From: an uncultured Collinsella sp. | GTDB lineage: Bacteria > Actinomycetota > Coriobacteriia > Coriobacteriales > Coriobacteriaceae | NCBI GenBank assembly: GCA_900544095.1 | Contig: UQTV01000001.1 | Coordinates: 898,118-962,117 of the forward strand | DNA: 64,000 bases | Direction: 5' to 3' | Shown: positions 61,908-64,000 of the stretch, piece after piece | Layout of the letters: each line of letters opens with the position of its first letter | Position numbering within the stretch: the stretch's first letter is position 1 | Position numbers and translations under genes: made by a program | Notes under the pieces: model-generated | Databases searched by the model: none | Told to the model about the DNA's origin: nothing | Seen by the model: only the letters and a program-made list of their open reading frames with translations

Positions 61908-62688
61908 CGAACCCACTCCCAATCGCAGGATCCTCGGTTGCCACTGCGGGCTGCTCCGCCTTTTTCTTCTCGCCCAAAACCGTCATCGCGACGACGATGA
62001 TCGCGGCAAAGATCGCCACGCCCGTCGTGCTAATGCCAAAGTAGGCGACGAGGAAGAAGCCAGCGAAGAAGAACGGAGCCACCGTTTTGTTCATAATCAT
62101 CTGCGCCAGCATCGCAAAGCCGAGTGCGGGCAAGAAGGCAGCGGCAACATCCATGCCGGTCTGAACGAAATCGGGGATGATGTTGAGCAGGCTGGCGACG
62201 GCATCGGCGCCAAAGAAGAATGCCAGGGGAATAATCAGCAGGCCGCACCAGCTCTGCGCGTAACCGGCGATGAGCATGTTGCGCGTGATGGCCTTGGTGT
62301 CTCCGTCCTCGACGTTCTTGTCGATACGGTGCACCAGCAGCAGCATCACCGGCTGGCCCAGGGCGGTATCGAGCGCCAGGACGATCGTTGCGATGGGAAT
62401 ACCCAAGGTCAGGGCCGCCGAAGCGTCCGCGCCGGCCTGCATGGCAAGCGACACACCCAGAATGGTTCCGGAAATCGTATCGGGCGGGTTATACGCACCG
62501 ACCGAGATGGCGCCGACCATGGCAAGCTCCATCGTGGCGCCCATGATCGTGCCGGTCACCATGTCGCCCATGACAAGGCCAACCAGAGGTCCGAGCACAA
62601 TCGGGCGCTGGAGGTAGCTCGTACCGGTCAGCCACTCGGAATAGCCCAAAAGGGCGATCAGGAAAATCAGGATTGTCTTGATAACCAT
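61897..62688 (-). CDS. PTS mannose-family IIC subunit
   Basis: 263 residues. About eight hydrophobic segments; LGPLVGLVMGDMVTGTIMGATMELA and GAYNPPDTISGTILG (family blocks, described by part) match IIC of the mannose/sorbose group. ATG eight bases after the IIB stop, with GGGG upstream. Integral membrane partner of IID. Confidence 0.95.
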   Translation of the reverse strand: MVIKTILIFLIALLGYSEWLTGTSYLQRPIVLGPLVGLVMGDMVTGTIMGATMELAMVGAISVGAYNPPDTISGTILGVSLAMQAGADASAALTLGIPIATIVLALDTALGQPVMLLLVHRIDKNVEDGDTKAITRNMLIAGYAQSWCGLLIIPLAFFFGADAVASLLNIIPDFVQTGMDVAAAFLPALGFAMLAQMIMNKTVAPFFFAGFFLVAYFGISTTGVAIFAAIIVVAMTVLGEKKKAEQPAVATEDPAIGSGFDEF

Positions 62689-62696
62689 GATGGCCC

Positions 62697-63167
62697 CTAA
62701 CCGATGACCTTCGCGGCGTCAGTCTTCGCATCTGCCGGAATCATCTGAATGAACAGCTCGTAGCCCTCGCCGAGCAGCTCTTTGACGTATGCCTCGTTTT
62801 CGGGCGTGAGGAACACGCTCGTCGAGACCTGGCGGGCATCCTCGCTAAAGGCAACATTGCCGAGGTTGATCTTCTTGACGCCCATCGCCTTGGCGACGGC
62901 ACCGGCCTGCTGGATCGTCTCGCAAACCACGAAGAGCTTGTACTTGTCGGTCACACCGCTCTGAAGCGCCTTGACGGCGTCCTCGGTGTTTTTGACAACG
63001 ACCTTGCAACCCTCCGGCTTTGCAAGGGACAGGGCCTGCAGACGAAGCTTGTCATTGAGGACCGTGTCGCTCACCAGCAGGATGCAGTCGGCACCCAGAG
63101 CCGAGGTCCAGCTAACGGCAACCTGGCCGTGAAGCAGTCGATAATCTACACGAATCATCTGAATCAT
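62697..63167 (-). CDS. PTS mannose/sorbose-family IIB subunit
   Basis: 156 residues behind GGGAG. IRVDYRLLHGQVAVSW contains the phospho-accepting His (HGQV), with LVSDTVLND, VKNTEDAVKAL and NLGNVAF following. Cytoplasmic; passes phosphate from IIA to the incoming sugar. Confidence 0.96.
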   Translation of the reverse strand: MIQMIRVDYRLLHGQVAVSWTSALGADCILLVSDTVLNDKLRLQALSLAKPEGCKVVVKNTEDAVKALQSGVTDKYKLFVVCETIQQAGAVAKAMGVKKINLGNVAFSEDARQVSTSVFLTPENEAYVKELLGEGYELFIQMIPADAKTDAAKVIG

Positions 63168-63184
63168 GATGTGCTCCCTAGTGG

Positions 63185-63601
63185 TTAAAACTCATCGAGT
63201 TCGGCCTGCCCCAGCAGGTCGTTGACGTACTTGACCTTGGTGTCGTCCGCCTCGACGATCTGGCGGATGGCCTCATCGATCGGGGTGGATTCGGGCACGA
63301 ACAGCAGCTGAATAAGGAGCGGCAGGTTCATATTGGTCACGAGGTGCGTGTTGGGACGCGTCTGGACGATCTTGGTGAACTCGTTGTTGACACTGCCGCC
63401 AAAGAGGTCGGTGCAAACAACGACCTCATCGTCCGCGGCAAAGCCGTCCAGAATCGCTGCGGTCTCTTTGGCCAGGTCCTCGTTTCCGTCGACATACATA
63501 GAGAGCGCATGGACGTTTTCGCGCTCGCCGGAAAGCAGTCCAATGCTCTCGACGATTCCAGACGCAAAATGGGCATGGGATGCAATGATAAACTGCCTCA
63601 T
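63185..63601 (-). CDS. PTS mannose-family IIA subunit
   Basis: The start at 63601 has GGGG upstream; 138 residues. IASHAHFASGIVESI carries the phospho-accepting His, with VVCTDLFGGSVNNEF and NMNLPLLIQLL following. It takes phosphate from HPr and hands it to IIB. Separate from IIB, unlike E. coli ManX. Confidence 0.96.
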   Translation of the reverse strand: MRQFIIASHAHFASGIVESIGLLSGERENVHALSMYVDGNEDLAKETAAILDGFAADDEVVVCTDLFGGSVNNEFTKIVQTRPNTHLVTNMNLPLLIQLLFVPESTPIDEAIRQIVEADDTKVKYVNDLLGQAELDEF

Positions 63602-63630
63602 TCGATTCCCCTTTCTTGCGAATTTCGGCA

Positions 63631-63660
63631 TAAAAATGCCCGGACGCATGCGCCCGGGCA
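63631..63660 (-). terminator. Hairpin and T-run between the SIS gene and PTS IIA
   Basis: Minus strand: TGCCCGGGCGC and GCGTCCGGGCA form the stem, followed by TTTTTAT. It lies 30 bases before the IIA start, inside what looks like one operon, so it may set a ratio between the SIS enzyme and the PTS. Confidence 0.75.
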
Positions 63661-63695
63661 GGGTGCTTCTTGATCAGTAGCTTATTTGTCACCGA

Positions 63696-64000
63696 TTAGT
63701 AGTCGAACTGGTGATAGTAACGACGGTAGTTGAGGTTGTGCTTGGTGACCGTCTCGTAGTAGCGAGCCAGGCGGTCGGTCACGAGCACCGTCAGAATCCA
63801 CGGAGACACGATGACGCGGAACTCGTCGTCAAGGCCGGGGATCGCGAACTCGGCGGTGTCGATGATGTTGATGTCGGTGTCGCCGGTCACGCCGCGGGTC
63901 AGGAAGGCGCGGACGCGCTCGTCGAGCTTGCGGTTCTCGTCCTCGCCCATGAACAGGAAGACCGGGACGCCGGGCTCCACGAGCTCGAGGGTGCCGTGGA
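63696..64000 (-). CDS. SIS-domain sugar isomerase/deglycase (5' part outside window)
   Basis: Only the last 100 residues are visible; the frame is open to the right edge. HGTLELVEPGVPVFLFMGED, ERVRAFLTRG, IPGLDDEFRVIVSPWIL and YRRYYHQFDY match the C-terminal end of FrlB-type fructoselysine-6-phosphate deglycases and related SIS proteins. The PTS downstream would deliver a phosphorylated Amadori product for it to split. Alternative: AgaS-like isomerase. Confidence 0.8.
   Translation of the reverse strand, partial: HGTLELVEPGVPVFLFMGEDENRKLDERVRAFLTRGVTGDTDINIIDTAEFAIPGLDDEFRVIVSPWILTVLVTDRLARYYETVTKHNLNYRRYYHQFDY

Overview
The window looks like the chromosome of a gut Coriobacteriia member, most likely Collinsella or a close relative. 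This is inferred from the high GC content, the Actinobacteria-like housekeeping proteins (enolase, a DivIC/FtsB-like protein, MazG, Ppx/GppA), the mannose-family PTS and the many GC-rich intergenic hairpins. No 16S gene is present, so the assignment rests on gene content only.

Layout. 1-4.6 kb: a truncated metallophosphoesterase, a small cysteine-motif protein and a large Ala-rich coiled-coil surface protein with a CAP domain and an MPATG sorting signal. 4.7-39.6 kb: an accessory island that is mostly defence or defence-like. It holds (a) cassette 1, a minus-strand operon (membrane proteins, ClpX-like AAA+ ATPase, unknown protein, 1316-aa helicase with a C-terminal nuclease-like domain, possible PIWI-like protein), divergent from a degenerate methylase/specificity-like protein; (b) small unknown and membrane genes; (c) a WYL regulator with a UPF1-like helicase carrying a C-terminal HEPN motif; (d) an IS21 remnant; (e) a plus-strand block of two DNA methyltransferases, a McrB-like ATPase, a LlaJI-type nuclease subunit and a Shedu nuclease; (f) an HNH endonuclease gene broken by an amber codon; (g) cassette 2, again a minus-strand operon (unknown, VirD4-like ATPase, ClpP protease, unknown) divergent from a second degenerate methylase/specificity-like protein; (h) an AbiE toxin-antitoxin pair.

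39.7-50.5 kb: a two-component system between two copies of a 180-nt palindromic element, an orphan galactitol-type IIB with a VOC protein, tRNA-Leu(UAA) followed by a duplicated tRNA tail, then core genes. 50.7-60.0 kb: a complete histidine pathway, hisZG(fused)-D-C-B-H-A-F-I-orf-E, with a convergent PHP-type histidinol phosphatase. 60.1-64 kb: a mannose-family PTS with an epimerase-like protein and a SIS-domain deglycase/isomerase, best read as use of fructoselysine or glucoselysine (Amadori products).

Best candidate for an undescribed system: cassettes 1 and 2. They share a design (a degenerate HsdM/HsdS-like protein divergent from an operon). Cassette 1 carries a ClpX homologue that lacks the zinc-binding domain but keeps a VGF loop for ClpP docking, and cassette 2 carries an intact accessory ClpP. 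Together with the VirD4-like DNA pump, the helicase-nuclease and the possible PIWI-like protein, this suggests one proteolysis-coupled DNA-handling system, now split by insertion of other defence modules. The functional link is inference.
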